64,000 nt of DNA from Diadophis punctatus similis (taxonomy: Eukaryota; Chordata; Lepidosauria; Squamata; Dipsadidae), in contig JALIGW010000003.1 in assembly GCA_023053685.1 (NCBI GenBank), positions 49,929,996-49,993,995 on the forward strand, written 5' to 3'. Numbering within the stretch: position 1 is the stretch's first letter; every line of letters begins with the position of its first letter. Made by a program: the position numbers and the translations under genes. Below the pieces are notes generated by a model that was not told where the DNA came from, ran no database searches, and saw only the letters and a program-made list of their open reading frames with translations. This document shows positions 31,895 through 44,503 of this stretch, piece by piece.

Positions 31895-32801
31895 CTCCTG
31901 AATTCAGGACATTCAGTATCATGAGTTATACATAGAAAGGCACCACGAGTAGCCTCCGAACTATCCTTAAATCTTAAATTATTAACCTCATTGTATACTA
32001 TTTTAAAGAACTAAAGAGACTTGTTAAACAGCTTACTGTAATTTATATTTTAGGTTCCATAAGTATTTACTAAATTCTTAGCAGCTTTACCTCCAAACCA
32101 GGTTTTATCAGCATTAACAACTTTAAGATGTATTGAATTCAACTCCCAGAATTCCCTAACTAACATATTTCAGCCTGAGAATCTGGGAAAGGATTACAAC
32201 AGAAAAAAAAAATCAGTGGCTCATTGTGGTCTTTCATATGTCTCCCATCCAAATGAAAAGCTATCCCATGTGCAGTTAAACAGAGAGCTGTAAAACAGCA
32301 TTAGACAGAAGTGTTATATAACCATCTTGAAAACAGATTCTATGCCAGCACAGTAATTACTGCTAAGTACAAATATTGTGACAATGTCTCTTAATACCCA
32401 TAAGGAATAATCTTGTATTATACTATGTTTTATTTAACAAGTTAATAATGTGCCAGCCCAAATCTTTCAGTTCCTAACATTGCCAGTGGGATTAATTAAC
32501 CAACTTGGATATATATTTAGGAAATATTAATATTCACAGTGAACATGTTATATTTATATTGCCTCTTATAACCATGACTATGTTATGTTTGGTTTAAACC
32601 TTACAGACATTTATTTATTTATTTATTTATTCGGCTTTCTTATATGCCGCCCAACTCCCGAAGGACTCAGGGCGGCGTACAGCATAGGAAAATACAAGAA
32701 ACCAATAAACAAAATTTAAAAACATAATATAAAAATTAAAAATGCAATATAAAAACAACCATGCAACAACCAAGCATACCCGGGGGAGAGTTCAGCTGGA
32801 A

Positions 32802-33290
32802 TTAAGCTCTACCCCCTACCTGCAGGAAAAGCCACGTCTTAACGGCTTTTCGGAAGGCCAGCAGGGTGGGGATGGTTCGGGTCTCTGGAGGAAGTTGGTT
32901 CCAGAGCGCGGGGCCTGCCACAGAGAAGGCCCTCCCCCTAGGGCCCGCCAGCCGGCATTGCTTGGTTGACGGGAGCTGGAGGAGGCCAACTCTGTGGGCC
33001 CTAACCGGTCGAAGGGAAGTATGAGGCAGAATGCGGTCCCGGAGATAACCTGGCCCTAAGCCATGAAGGGCTTTAAAGATGATGATCAACACCTTGAATT
33101 GGACCCGGAGACAAATGGGTAACCAATGCAGCTGGCGGAGTATAGGTGTCACGTGGGTGTACCTTGGTACACCCACCACAGCACGCGCAGCCGCATTTTG
33201 TACCAGTTGGAGTCTCCGGATACTCTTCAAGGGTAGCCCCATGTAGAGCGCATTGCAGTAGTCCAAACGGGAGGTGAGTGACCGTGAGTA
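32802..33290 (-). pseudogene. L2-like ORF2: C-terminal domain
   Basis: The minus frame reads LTSRLDYCNALYMGLP, RRLQLVQNAAARAVVG, YTHVTPILRQLHWLPI, FKVLIIIFKALHGLGPGYL and then LPSTKQCRLAGPRGRAFSVA, LWNQLPPETRTIPTLLAFRK, and a stop at 32802. The same domain is present in all five plus-strand copies. Confidence 0.88.
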
Positions 33291-34225
33291 GAGCCTCCTT
33301 CTCCAAGTATGGCCGCAACTGGTGCACAAGGCGAACCTGTGCAAAGGCCCCCCTAGCCACAGCAGTAAGATGATGCTCCAATTTTAGCTGTGGATCTAGG
33401 AGGACCCCCAAGTTGCGGACCTGGTCCGAGGGAATCAGTTTCGTTCCCTCTAGAACCAAGGAGGGACAGTTGTCGTAGTCCTTAGGAGGCAATACCCAAA
33501 GCCACTCAGTCTTGTCGGGGTTGAGTCTGAGTCTGTTCCTCCCCATCCAGATCCTAACGTCGTCCAGGCACCGGCACATTACATCAACTGCCACACTGAA
33601 GTCAGACGGAGTGGTGATGTACAGCTGGGTGTCATCAGCGTACTGGTGGAAATGCACTCCATGTCTGCGGATGATCTCACCCAGCGGTTTCATGTAAATG
33701 TTAAATAGGATGGGCGAGAGAACCGACCCCTGAGGCACCCCGCATAACAGGGGCCTAGGGGAGGATCTCTGCCCTCCTGTTAACACCGACTGCATCCTAT
33801 CGGCGAGATAAGAGGAGAACCACCGTAAAACGGTGCCTCCCACTCCCAACTCACCAAGACGATGCAGAAGGATACCATGGTCGATGGTATCGAAAGCCGC
33901 TGAGAGGTCAAGTAGCACCAGGATAGAGGAGTTTCCCCCATCCCGGGCCCGCCAGAGATCATCTATCAGAGCGACCAAGGCAGTTTCTGTACTGTACCCG
34001 CGCCTGAAACCCGACTGATAGGCATCTAGATGTTCTGTTTCATCCAGAAGTCGCAGAAGTTGAGTAGCCACCACCTTCTCCACAACTTTCCCTAAAAAAG
34101 GTAAGTTGGAGACCGGACGATAGTTCTTCAAATCAGCTGGATCCAGGGAAGGCTTCTTCAGGAGGGGTCTCACCACCGCAGTTTTTAACGACTGCGGTAC
34201 GGATCCCTCCCCCAAGAAGCAATGA
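33285..34225 (-). pseudogene. L2-like ORF2: reverse transcriptase
   Basis: The minus frame continues with LKNYRPVSNLPFLGKVVEKV, YQSGFRRGYSTETAL, LVLLDLSAAFDTIDHGILL, LCGVPQGSVLSPILFNIYM, QYADDTQLYI (intact YADD active site) and LRLNPDKTEWLWV, i.e. RT blocks 1-7 in order. It ends near TVTH, where a frameshift at about 33285 moves the C-terminal domain to another frame. Confidence 0.9.
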
Positions 34226-35768
34226 CCACCACCCGGATCCAGCCGCGTGTCACCTCCCTGCTGGCCGAGACCAACCAGGAGGGGCACGGGTCCAATAAAC
34301 AGGTGGAGGCCCCCATCGCCCCCACGGCTCTGTCCACATCATCAGGAGAAACAGGCCCAAACTCCTCCCACAACGGTGGACTAAGACTTGCCCCAGTCAA
34401 CTCCATGGACTCTGCCCAGCCAGAGTCCAGGTTCGACCGGATCCGAGCGACTTTATCCGACAGAAACTCTGCGAATTCCTCAGCTCTACCTTGCAAGTGT
34501 TCCTCGCTCCCCCCTTTAGCAAGGAGGGAGCGAGTCACCCTAAACAAGGCGGCTGGGCAAGAATCTGCGGACGCAATAAGAGCGGAAAAATGGGATCGTT
34601 TTGCCGCCCTTATCGCCACTAAATAAGATCTGATGTAAATTCTTAATAGTGTTCGATCGGATTCGGTCTTGCTGGACCTCCAGCGGCGCTCCAGACGTCT
34701 CTTCTGGCGTTTCATCTCCTGGAGCTCCTCGGTGAACCAGGGAGCTTTCCGGGATCCACTGCCACGGAGAGGTCGCTTAGGCGCAATTCGGTCTAACGCC
34801 CCTGATGCTGCGGTGTTCCAAGCAGCCACCAGGGAGTCAGCCGAACTGTGTACCAGGGTTTCAGGTATCTCCCCAAGTTCCCTCTGGAATCCTTCTGGCT
34901 CCATCAGGCGCCTGGCGCGGAACCACCTAGTCGGTCCCGCCTCCCTGCGGGGGAGGAGTGGGGCAGCGAAATCCAACCTCAGTAGGAAATGATCTGACCA
35001 TGACAGAGGGGTGATGACTATGTCCCTTATCTTCATATCATCTCTCCACTGCCCCGAGAGAAACACTAGGTCGAGCGTGTGACCGCCCTCATGAGTCGGA
35101 CCCTGGATTACTTGGGTCAGGTCCATGGTTGTCATGGAATCCATGAACTCCTGAGCTATCCCAGAGGTTTCGCCAGCAGAAGGCAAGTTGAAGTCCCCCA
35201 GCACCATAAGCCTAGGGAACTCGACCGCCAAGCCGGCTACTGCCTCGAGAAGCTCAGGCAGGGCCTTACTTACGTAGCTGGGAGGCAGGTACGTTAAGAA
35301 AAGGCCCACCTGTACCCCTAAGTCCAACTTCAGAAGGAGCGTCTCACACCCAACAATCTCCGGGGCAGGGATCCTACGAGGATGCAGGTTCTCGCGCGTT
35401 ATTATTGCCACTCCTCCCCCCCTTCCCTGGGGTCGGGAATGATGCTGCACTGAGAACCCGTCTGGGCATATCTCAGAGAGGGCAACTCCCCCCTCTTGGC
35501 CCAGCCAGGTCTCAGTTACACAAACCAGGTCAGCCCCCTCTTCTGTGATTAAATCACGTATCAAGGGGGCTTTGTTGATGATTGACCTGGCGTTAAGCAG
35601 CAGCATCCTGAGCCCAGGGCCCTGAACAACCTGGGTACCAGGTACCCGGGGTGAGCAAGATGGAACCACATCGGAGGGGCCGGAACAAGGGATTGCTTGT
35701 ACACAGCAAGGTCTTATTCCCCGAGAGCGGCCCACCCCTCTGCTCCCGCCATACCTGCCTCTTCCCAT
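34215..35768 (-). pseudogene. L2-like ORF2: endonuclease and linker
   Basis: The minus frame from the ATG at 35766-35768 (MGRGRYGG) contains LLLNARSI, LVCVTETWL (catalytic E of the APE nuclease), GGGVAII, LMVLGDFNLP, HTLDLVF and ITPLSWSDHF, which are the APE motifs N, E, D-N, D and SDH in order. A basic linker with RKAPWFTEEL and KRQKRRLERRWR follows. The frame leaves the RT frame near 34215 by an indel. No premature stop lies within it. This ATG was preferred to the GTG further upstream. No ORF1 is visible. Confidence 0.88.
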
Positions 35769-36215
35769 TATGACCGAGATGTTCCGGCTCTCATCCCTGC
35801 CAGGGACCCCCTTGAAACATTCTTGACTATGTTTCACAACTCATTTTTCCTGTTACTGTATACTAATTACTTCTCAATTTATGCTGTCAAATGATATTGG
35901 GAATAATATAGAGACATAGCAGAATGGAAAACTACAGTGGGACAAAAATAAATTTGAGATATCAGTTATAGATTGTGGGGATTCACATACTGTATCATTC
36001 TAAAACATGCTGGTATTATGTGTTATGAGAAACCAGGTACTGTGTTTGACAGACCATGAGTTACATTTTAGCATGTTGGATAAACACAGCCAATTGTGAT
36101 TTATTAAATAAATCATGACTGAACAAACCATGGTTTAGTACAATGTGGGAACCTAGGCAATTTGGATAAGACACTTATATTTATTTTTTCTGTATACAGT
36201 ATGCACTTTTGTTCT

Positions 36216-36759
36216 ATCAGAGAAGTCTGGTTACTTCTCCACCAGCAGCATTGGCTGCCCATTAGTCTCCGGACGCAATTTAAGGTGTTGGTTATTACCT
36301 TTAAAGCCTTACATGGCTCAGGGCCAGGATACCTTTGGGACCGCATCCTACCACATACCTCCCTACGACTGGTTAGGTCCCACAGAGATGGTCGCCTCCA
36401 GGTCCCGTCAACCAAGCAATGTCGGTTGGCGGGACCGTGCGGGAGAGCTTTCTCTGTGGGAGCTCCATCTCTGTGGAACCAACTACCCCCAGAGATACAG
36501 ACTATCCCCACCCTGCTGGCCTTCCGTAAAGCCATTAAAACATGGCTCCTCCAGCAGGCGGGGTGAAATAGAGACCAATGAGAACACCTATGGTCTCCCC
36601 ATGTACGAATGATAGCATATGTTTTTTTAATCTTTATAACTATTTTAATTGTTATTATTGTTTTTATAAATTCTTCTTCTTTTATGTTGTACACCGCTCA
36701 GAGTCCCGCGGGGGTTGGGCGGCCTATAAGAACGAACAAAGAAATAAATAAATAAATAC
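36216..36759 (+). mobile_element. L2-like LINE, 5'-truncated copy B
   Basis: The open part (about 36229-36566) reads HWLPISLRTQFKVLVITFKA ... LWNQLPPEIQTIPTLLAFRK and stops after KTWLLQQAG. The 3' UTR ends 'gtcccgcgggggttgggcgg' and (AAAT)n. Only the last ~110 codons of ORF2 remain. Confidence 0.88.
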
Positions 36760-37727
36760 TGTTTGCAAATTATTTTTTAAAAATCCCAATAGCTTGTAAT
36801 CACATGGTTAACACTTTGAGTACCACCTTGGTATCACCTCCCTATGCAGTTTATAAGTTGTTGTATCAGGATCCAACAAACTTACGTTCATAGATTTCAG
36901 TTGATGCAAATCACACAGATTGCCTCCTCCAGCCTGGTATATTTCAAATGTGCCCTTTCAGGGTCAAATAAAGGCTAACTGATGCCTTAAGCATAGCCCA
37001 ACAATGGTGCCCCTCGTCCCTTCCATTGCTTAGCTGACAAGACACTAAGACTTCATAAGTACTGAAAATTAAAGTGAAGTATGGCAATGAAAGAGTTAAC
37101 ATGTTAGCTAAGGGGGAAAAAACTCTGTGATGCCTCCCTTCCCTTGATGACCTAAGCATGTGCTTATTTTGCTTAATAGTTAATCCAGAGCTGTGTTCTA
37201 TAACTCTCAGAACTCCAAGCAGCATGGATGGTTATTAAAAGTTCAGAAAGTTACAGACAAACAACACTCAGGAGATATGTGGTTAGAAAAGCTACTGGAT
37301 TTTTAGCATGGTGCTTTTTTAACTTCTAAAGGTAATTAAAGCTTCAGGATTTTTTTCCCCAGTGAAATCAGGTTATGCCATGCAAGATTTTCACATAAGT
37401 ATTTTGTGAAAGTACTTTCACAAAAGTTTTTCCCCTCTCCCTTTCTCTTCCCACCATCCCCTTCTTTCTTTTCTTAAAATAATCAGACTAGGAAAGTCTT
37501 GGGTTTTTTTGTTTTTTGTTTTTGTTTTTTGTTTTCCTTGGTCAGTTGTTCTATTGAAAATGGACTGACCTGATTTTTGTACAATAACATCTTCTGGATA
37601 ATTTCTTTTACAGTACATGTTCCCTAACTATAAAGTCTTGATTGCACTACTAGCTTTATAGCAGAGCTGTATCATTCTAGAGAAAAAACAGGTTGTATAT
37701 CAAAATAAAGATCCAATCTCTAACATA

Positions 37728-37895
37728 CCAACTGGAAAACTGATTTTTGGCCTTCCGGAGGGCGGGGGTAGGCCTGGAGGCTTTCCTGAAGCCTGGGGAG
37801 GGCGAAAAATGGCCCAACGGGCCTACCGGAAATCCGGAGGCTTCAGTGACGCCTGCGCGCATGTGTGGGGGAGGCAGCGCGGGTGGGGGGGAGGG
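37728..37895. mobile_element. hAT-type MITE, left segment, split by LINE copy C
   Basis: The text 'ttggccttccggagggcgg', 'ggaggctttcctgaagcctgg' and 'gcgaaaaatggcc' matches the interior of the complete MITE at 54653-55023. The other end follows the LINE insertion at 38409-38471. The left terminus is missing. Confidence 0.6.
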
Positions 37896-38408
37896 AATTG
37901 CATTGGTTGCCTATTAATCTCCGGTCGCAATTTAAGGTGTTGGCTTTGACCTTTAAAGGCTCAGGGCCAGGCTCAGGGCCAGGTTACCTTCGGGACTGCA
38001 TCCTACCACATACCTCCCTATGACCAGTTAGATCCCACAGAGAGGGCCTCCTCCGGGTCCCATCGGCCAAACAATGTCGGTTGGCGGGGCCACAGGGGAG
38101 GACCTTCTCTGTGGGAGCCCCGTCCCTCTGGAACCAACTTCCACCAGAGATCCGGACCATCCCCACCCTGCTGGCCTTCCGTAAAGCCGTTAAAACATGG
38201 CTCTTCCGGCAGGCGGGGTGAATAAAAAGATCAGATTCCCCCATGAATGGTGTCTTTTTTTTTTAACAATGTCTGAATAATGCTTTTAATTTTTAAATTG
38301 TTTCTTATTGTTTTTATTATACGTTCTTATCTATGTTGTACGCCGCCCTGAGTCCTGCGGGATTGGGCGGCCTATAAGAGCGCTTATAAATAAATAAATA
38401 AATAAATT
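37896..38408 (+). mobile_element. L2-like LINE, 5'-truncated copy C
   Basis: The C-terminal ORF2 end is recognisable by phrases such as 'aatttaaggtgttggct', 'ccatcggccaaacaatgtcgg' and 'ctggccttccgtaaagccgt', although interrupted ('ggctcagggccaggctcagg' is a local duplication). The 3' UTR and (TAAA)n tail are present. It lies inside a hAT-type MITE. Confidence 0.85.
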
Positions 38409-38471
38409 ATGAGTGTGGCCGCATGCGCGCACCCTTTTGGCACCCGAGCAAAAAAAGGTTCGCCATCACTG
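38409..38471. mobile_element. hAT-type MITE, right segment
   Basis: The right end 'cttttggcacccgagcaaaa' then 'ggttcgccatcactg' is the same terminus as that of 54653-55023. Following bases are ctatagag; no matching left target duplication was found because the left end is missing. Confidence 0.65.
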
Positions 38472-38482
38472 CTATAGAGAAT

Positions 38483-38710
38483 GAGAGCAAGGTGGCGCAG
38501 TGGTTCGAATGCAGTATTGCGAGCCAATTCCATCGATTGCCTTCAGTTCAAACCTGAGCGGCTCAAGGTTGACTTAGCCTTCCATCCTTCCAAGATCGGT
38601 GAAATTAGGACCCAGATTGTTGGGGGCAATATGCTGACTCTGTAAACTGCTTAAAGATGGCTGTAAAGCACTATGAAGCGGTACATAAGTCTAAGTGCTA
38701 TTGCTGTTGT
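38483..38710 (+). repeat. Sauria-type SINE, second copy
   Basis: The head 'gagcaaggtggcgcagtggt', the body 'ggttgacttagccttccatc' and 'gggggcaatatgctgactc', and the tail 'gcggtacataagtctaagtgc' plus ctattg repeats match the copy at 24363. Confidence 0.88.
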
Positions 38711-40640
38711 TATAGAACTAATGTATCTCCTATCTTCACATTCCTAAAATTCTAACCAACTTTCTCTTATTGAAAAGCAGGGAAGTGTTTAATATTCTGG
38801 GATTTTTATTGAACCCAAAAGCCAGCTGGATTTATAAAAGGGTCTCTAAGAAAATACTTAAGAGACTATTGTTTCAGGCTTCCACAAGAGGAAAGCCATG
38901 GGCTTTGAGAATGAATTAATTCAGAAGGATTCATCATATCTCTTGATGGCTCAGAAAGTAATAAGTAGCATTATTTGTTGATGAAGCACAAGAGACCAAG
39001 CAGATTGGTCCCTTGCTCCTATACATTTTGTAGTTGGTTCTGGTGCCTGCTGCTCAGGTTTGTCTTTTGGAGTTCAAAGGATCGTTATTACTGTATTGTG
39101 ACCTGCAACTGAACTACGAGACCCTGACTAAGCCAGTGTAGCAATGTGCTACCTTATCCCTCATGCCACTAACTTGGGCCTATTTAATTTTCTCTTTGAT
39201 TTTAATATAGATTTATTGAAAGTTTCAGTTATCAAAACAAACTGCAGTGGCAAATTGGTGTTCCTCTGCAGCCCTACAAGCACCTATAAACCTGCCATGG
39301 GATGAAATAAATGGCACTATATTGGAGGTCAGTTATTGCAATAGTCATTCTCCTGGGATTTTCACTGTGCAGTTTAATATTTTTCTTATTACCCTCTTTC
39401 TTCATTGCTATTTATGTCTTTCTCTTTATATTCAGAGTAACATAATGCTGTCCACACCGATTGGCAGAAAGTCACCTCAGATAAACTGGTGAATGATCCA
39501 TAGCCACAAATCCCCAGAAGGATTGTCCTATATGTATCTGTTGCTTGGATCTAGCCAACAGCTTTAAAAAACCTCTTTCTCTTTACCCTATTCCAATTTC
39601 TGCATCAGAAACACACACATTCATGATTTCTTGTTATTCACTTTTTTTCTTTCTTATATTAGGGTCTCAAAAATTAGAAAAAAAAATCTGCTGTCTTATC
39701 TTTTAGCATCTCTGAGGTCCTCTGGGAAGGACTTAAGAGGATTAATTATGAACAAATTGGGGTTGCAACAAAATGCTGCAGTGTGAAATGTTTTCATTCA
39801 GAATAGCAGCTACTCCTATTCTTGTAAATTTTCTTGAGAACTTACTGTTATCTTTGCTGTAATTCCTTTGCTGGTTTTAAAATTCACTTTGGGAGTATTT
39901 CTCCTTTTCAGATAAATATTTTTTAAATATATTTTTGTACTTCTGCAAACCCCAAAGTTCCCAAGTTTGCTGATACAATACTTTTCTCTTGAGTATGGAT
40001 GGCATTGGCATAGATATTGTCATAATCACATTCTCATCTTGTGCATAGAAATGGAAAGAATTAAGGTATATTCGGGTTTTTTAAGGCCAACAGATATATT
40101 ACTTGGTGATCAAAAGTTTTTCTTGGTGAGCTCCATGACTATTTTACTGTGTTTCTATTATTCTATCTCCCCAAATATTGCATTACATCAATAGCAAACC
40201 AACACTGATCTTTTTCAAATATCTAAAAACTTAAGTTCTTTGCCATACTTGGGCTTTTTTTCTCTCATACACATTATTGGCCACCAACATTCCTAATTTC
40301 AGTGGAATCTTTCACATTTGTAAGCATTTATTTTGTTTAAGCAGAGATGGTCTTTCCTTCCCTTCCATTTCAATCAGCACAGCTTAGGAAAAACCTGTCA
40401 CTGGAATTACTACTATGGATAATATACCCCACTTGGAATCCTAATATGGTGTCATAGAGAAAAGACAACTTTTCACACTTCTCAATGCATTCACATTCAC
40501 TAAGATTTTCAAAAAAATGGATCTATTTTTGTAACCACTCCAAGCCAGTATGTTGGGAGGAATGTATTGCAAGTCATTATACAAATGTGGGCAAATGCAT
40601 GATTTTGTATGTTTTTCTGAAAAATGGAGGAAATGCTGTT
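38711..40640. other. Intergenic, no clear feature
   Basis: Mostly unique AT-rich sequence without a recognised exon, RNA gene or repeat family. Confidence 0.45.
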
Positions 40641-40642
40641 GC

Positions 40643-40785
40643 ATGGGTGTCAAACTCGATCATGTCACGTGTTGTGTCGTGATGTATTCGTGACTTTTTT
40701 GCCTTTGCGATCTGGAGTGGGCATGGCCTGCATGTGGCGCATGTGGCCCGCAGGCCGCCAGTTTGAAAGGCCTGTCAGTTAAGGA
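40643..40785. mobile_element. hAT-like MITE fragment (GGGTGTCAAACTCGA end)
   Basis: The left end 'atgggtgtcaaactcgatca' and the interior 'gtggcccgcaggccgccagt' ending 'tttgaaaggcctgt' resemble a CAGGGGTGTCAAACTC-type hAT MITE with its inverted partner damaged. No target duplication was recognised. Confidence 0.45.
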
Positions 40786-41189
40786 ATGGACAATTGAAAA
40801 CTCTCCAAGAGAAGGTTGGTACTGTATTAAACTCCATGAAGTTTGAAGCAGAGACATTAGGCACCAATTGGGTGACATTGTCTGAAGTTAGCCATTGGCT
40901 AGTTCAGGTTGAGTAATGAAAGACTCAAAGTGCCCTTAATGAGATTCATGCTTATGGACAAAACACACTGAATATGTTTTTGATCTGAAAATTATGGGGA
41001 CAGAATGCACTCCATGGCTGGTGGTATGGCCATGGGTAACAATTAATTCAACATATTTAATGAGGAAGAGAAAGTTTGAATATTGGGAAAAGGAAACTTT
41101 TCAGTTATTTTGATCAAATTGTATTTCCTTTTATTCATAAACAATATGCAATAGCAATTAACTATTATATTTAAGAGTAATAGCTTTAA

Positions 41190-41329
41190 TACCCTGTTTC
41201 CCCGAAAATAAGACATCCCCTGATAATAAGCCCAATCGGGCTTTTGAATGCATGGCAATAAGGCCCAGCGCTTATTTCAGGGTTCAAAAAAAAATAAGAC
41301 AGAGTCTTATTTTCGGGGAAACACGGGTA
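41190..41329. mobile_element. TA-flanked palindromic MITE
   Basis: TIRs CCCTGTTTCCCCGAAAATAA (from 41192) and its inverse ending acacggg at 41327, about 23 bp, are flanked by TA at 41190-41191 and 41328-41329. The interior ('aataagcccaatcgggctt') is itself palindromic. Termini fit a Tc1/mariner-type MITE of 136 bp. Confidence 0.8.
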
Positions 41330-42157
41330 TATACATTTTTCCACAATGAGCTATGCCCCAAGTATTTACAATTACGGTAGCATCACATTTTTTGTAGATG
41401 CCTCCAAAAAGGGATGTACTGTCACTCCTAATCTACCAGCCTCATGTGGAGGAGGAAATTTACAAAATGTTATGATCCACCATCCTAAGGTAGTTGAAAA
41501 TCCCTGAATTACAATAGAAAGGAAGGCACTCTTGGCATTTTTGGGAAATAGATGAAGCTAGAAAGTTTTAAAAGGATGTTGTTTTATAATGAAGCTCCCC
41601 AATTATGTACTTAATGGTGCTGGGGAAGTAGATGACTAGGTCAACTTGGAAACTGGGTCTTGGATGCTATTATTTGGTAAAGATGCATCATGAGAGTTTC
41701 ACTGTATTTACTTCACTGAAATTTATTAAATTATACTGTGGTTGGATTTAAATATCTTACTAAGCCATGCTTTGTTTAGAGAAATACACTGTTTTCAATA
41801 AGCCAAATGATTTGTCTCCACACATAACTTTTTAAAACACAAAACTTTACCAAAATGTCTTTTGGTAAAGACATTTTCTCATTATAGCACCAAACATATT
41901 AAAGTCTACAACAAAATATATTCCATCCACTCTTGTATACTTTTATTTAATGCTGTTCCCTTTATTGTTATTCCGAATGTTAAGAATATAATAAAAGTTA
42001 ACCCACCCATAACAAGTTACAGTAATAGTAAAACAACACATCCATCATGACATCATCTCACCAATGACACAATTATGTCCTTGTGTCATGATGTCTGCTT
42101 CCCTGCAGATGCAGGTAGTCGTTGCATTATGACAGCAATTGGCAGAAATTTAATCAC

Positions 42158-43145
42158 TGTCATGGCCCGGTACTCAGAAGCTGAATATGAAAAAAAATTG
42201 CTCCAGCAGAATTTTGGAATGTCAGCTTCGGGAGACACAAAGCCAAGAATCATATGAGGCTGATCAAACACAGGCACTACCTAAAGAGCTGAAGCAGTCA
42301 GATGATGATGATGTAAGGCCTCCCAACACCTGCACCCGGAGAATAGAGGAGAAAGCAGAGCAAAGGGATTCTATGAGGCTCCTTACCATGCACGGGAGTA
42401 CTGATGGGTGCAGCCCTGATCCATGATTTTTTGCTGGAATCAACTGTATGATGATCTGCTCATGCATCATTTTTATGTAAATTCTTCTCATGAAATTCTG
42501 GTCTTTAGACTGACTGACAACCCTGACCTGGCTCTTGGAACTCTGGACTGGATTTTGACTATTTTTCTGCATGCTTCTGTTAAAATCAAAACTATTTGGG
42601 CAAGCATCTTTTAAAACTAAGTTTTTGTTTCCCTTCCTTGTCTGCTGGTATCTCTTCAACCTTGAATAAACAGCTAATTTACATAGCTATTCTCTGTGTG
42701 GGTGTATTGCAGGGGGTGGGTTCCACTTACCTTCGCCACCGGTTCGCATCGTGACATTTTTGTGCGCGCGGCCGCCCGCTCCACTCGCATGCACGTGCAC
42801 ACGTGTTCCCTCGTGCAATTTGGCTTCCACGCATGCTCAGTAGCTGGAATCAGCCCGAAACACAGCTGAGGAGCTGATCAGCTGTGCTTCAGGCGAAGGA
42901 ATAAAGGTCAGTTTAAACCCAGGGGCGGGCGGGAGGGCCCTTTTACAAGCAGCAGAACAGGAAAAACCTTCAAAACAGTAAAAAAAATTCACAAAAAATT
43001 CCCCCCAAAAAAGATGGCGGCGCCCACAGACCGGCACCAGCCAATCCAGTTCAGTGACGTCACCAGCTGCTCGCTACCGGTTTGGGCGATTCAGTCCGAA
43101 CCGGGAGGAACCCACCCCTGGTGTATTGAAACCAGAAGCAGGACA
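42158..43145 (+). mobile_element. Possible solo LTR, host of a MITE insertion
   Basis: Begins TGTCATGGCCCGG and ends accagaagcaGGACA, giving TGTC/GACA ends. An AATAAA signal ('ttgaataaacag', about 42662-42673) sits near its 3' side, as expected for a U3-R-U5 organisation. Flanking bases (atcac / gtggc) show no target duplication, so a solo LTR is only one reading. Excluding the MITE the unit is about 570 bp. Confidence 0.35.
42702..43128. mobile_element. hAT-type MITE with perfect 8-bp target duplication
   Basis: The 411-bp unit 42710-43120 starts CAGGGGGTGGGTTCC and ends ggaacccacccctg, inverted termini of about 14 bp. The 8-bp duplication gtgtattg flanks it at 42702-42709 and 43121-43128. 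The interior is CpG-rich with no coding capacity. A damaged end of the same family appears inside the SPIN element near 52600. Confidence 0.9.
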
Positions 43146-43221
43146 GTGGCTAAGCAACAGAGTTATAAAGCATGAAATCATCTGACCAAGTCATTTACCT
43201 ACAGCAGTTACAGCAGTCCCA

Positions 43222-44448
43222 GTTGCCATGGTATCCTTCTGCGTCGTCTCGGAGAGGTGGGGGTGGGCGGCACTGTTTTGCAGTGGTTCTCCTCCTTCCT
43301 CTCTGACAGGACGCAGTCGGTGTTGACAGGGGGGCAGAGGTTGAGCCCTAGGCCCCTACTATGTGGGGTGCCGCAGGGCTCGGTCCTCTCGCCCATCCTG
43401 TTTAACATCTACATGAAGCCACTGGATGAGATCATCCGACGACACGGGGTGAGGTATCAGCAATATGCTGATGATACCCAGTTGTACATCTCCACCCCGT
43501 CTCAATTCGGGGAAGCCGTAGACGTAATGGGCCGCTGCCTGGACGATGTTAGGGTCTGGATGGGGAAGAACCGGCTAAAACTTAACCCTGACAAGACTGA
43601 GTGGCTGTGGATATTGCCTCCTAAGGACTTGACCAATTGTCCCTCCTTGGTTCTTGGGGGGGAGAAATTAGCTCCCTCAGAACGGGTTCGCAATTTGGGT
43701 GTCCTCCTAGACCCACAGCTAAAATTGGAGCAACATCTTTCATCTGTGGCTAGGGGGACCTTTGCACAAGTACGTCTTGTGCACCAATTGCGACCCTACT
43801 TGGAGAAGGAAGCACTTCTCACAGTCACTCATGCCGTTATCACCTCACGGCTGGATTACTGCAATGCGCTCTACATGGGGCTACCCTTGAAGAGTGTCCG
43901 GCGACTGCAATTGGTGCAAAATGCAGCTGCGCGAGCTGTGGTGGGTGCACCCAGATGCACCCACGTAACACCGATCCTCCACCAGCTGCATTGGCTGCCC
44001 ATTAGTCTCCGGATCCAATTTAAGGTGTTGGTCGTTACCTTTAAAGCCCTACATGGCTCAGGGCCAGGTTACCTTCGGGACCGCATCCTGCCGCATACCT
44101 CCCTACGACCGGTTAGGTCCCAAAGAGTTGGTCTCCTCCAGGTCCCATCGACCAAGCAATGCCGGTTGGCGGGGCCGAGGGGGAGAGCCTTCTCTGTGGG
44201 AGCCCCCTCCCTTTGGAACCAACTCCCTCCAGAGATCAGGACTATCCCTACCCTGCTGGCCTTCCGTAAAGCAATAAAAACTTGGCTCTTCCAGCAGGCG
44301 GGGTATGAGTGAAAGTTCTTTTTAAAATATTGATAGCATTTTAACATGTTTTTTTTTAAATCGCTTTTATTTATATGTTTCTATACCTGTTGTTAGCCGC
44401 CCAGAGTCCCCCGGGAGTTGGGCGGCATAGAAATTTTAATAAATAAAA

Positions 44449-44503
<55 letters not shown>

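Larger units (their letters stand above)
32610..35830 (-). mobile_element. Near full-length L2-like LINE, minus orientation
   Basis: About 3.2 kb. Reading leftwards: short leader, APE-type endonuclease, linker, reverse transcriptase, C-terminal domain, 3' UTR with 'gccgccctgagtcc' and a (TAAA)n tail at 32610-32631. The whole ORF is readable with only two frameshifts (near 34215 and 33285), so it is young. Five 5'-truncated plus-strand copies of the same family lie at 36216, 37896, 43222, 48823 and 52708. Clade name is from RT motifs and is a judgement between L2 and closely related CR1-group elements. Confidence 0.88.

Noticed and set aside
31710..31922. Poly-asparagine frame
   Set aside because: Reverse reading of the TTG/TTA microsatellite.
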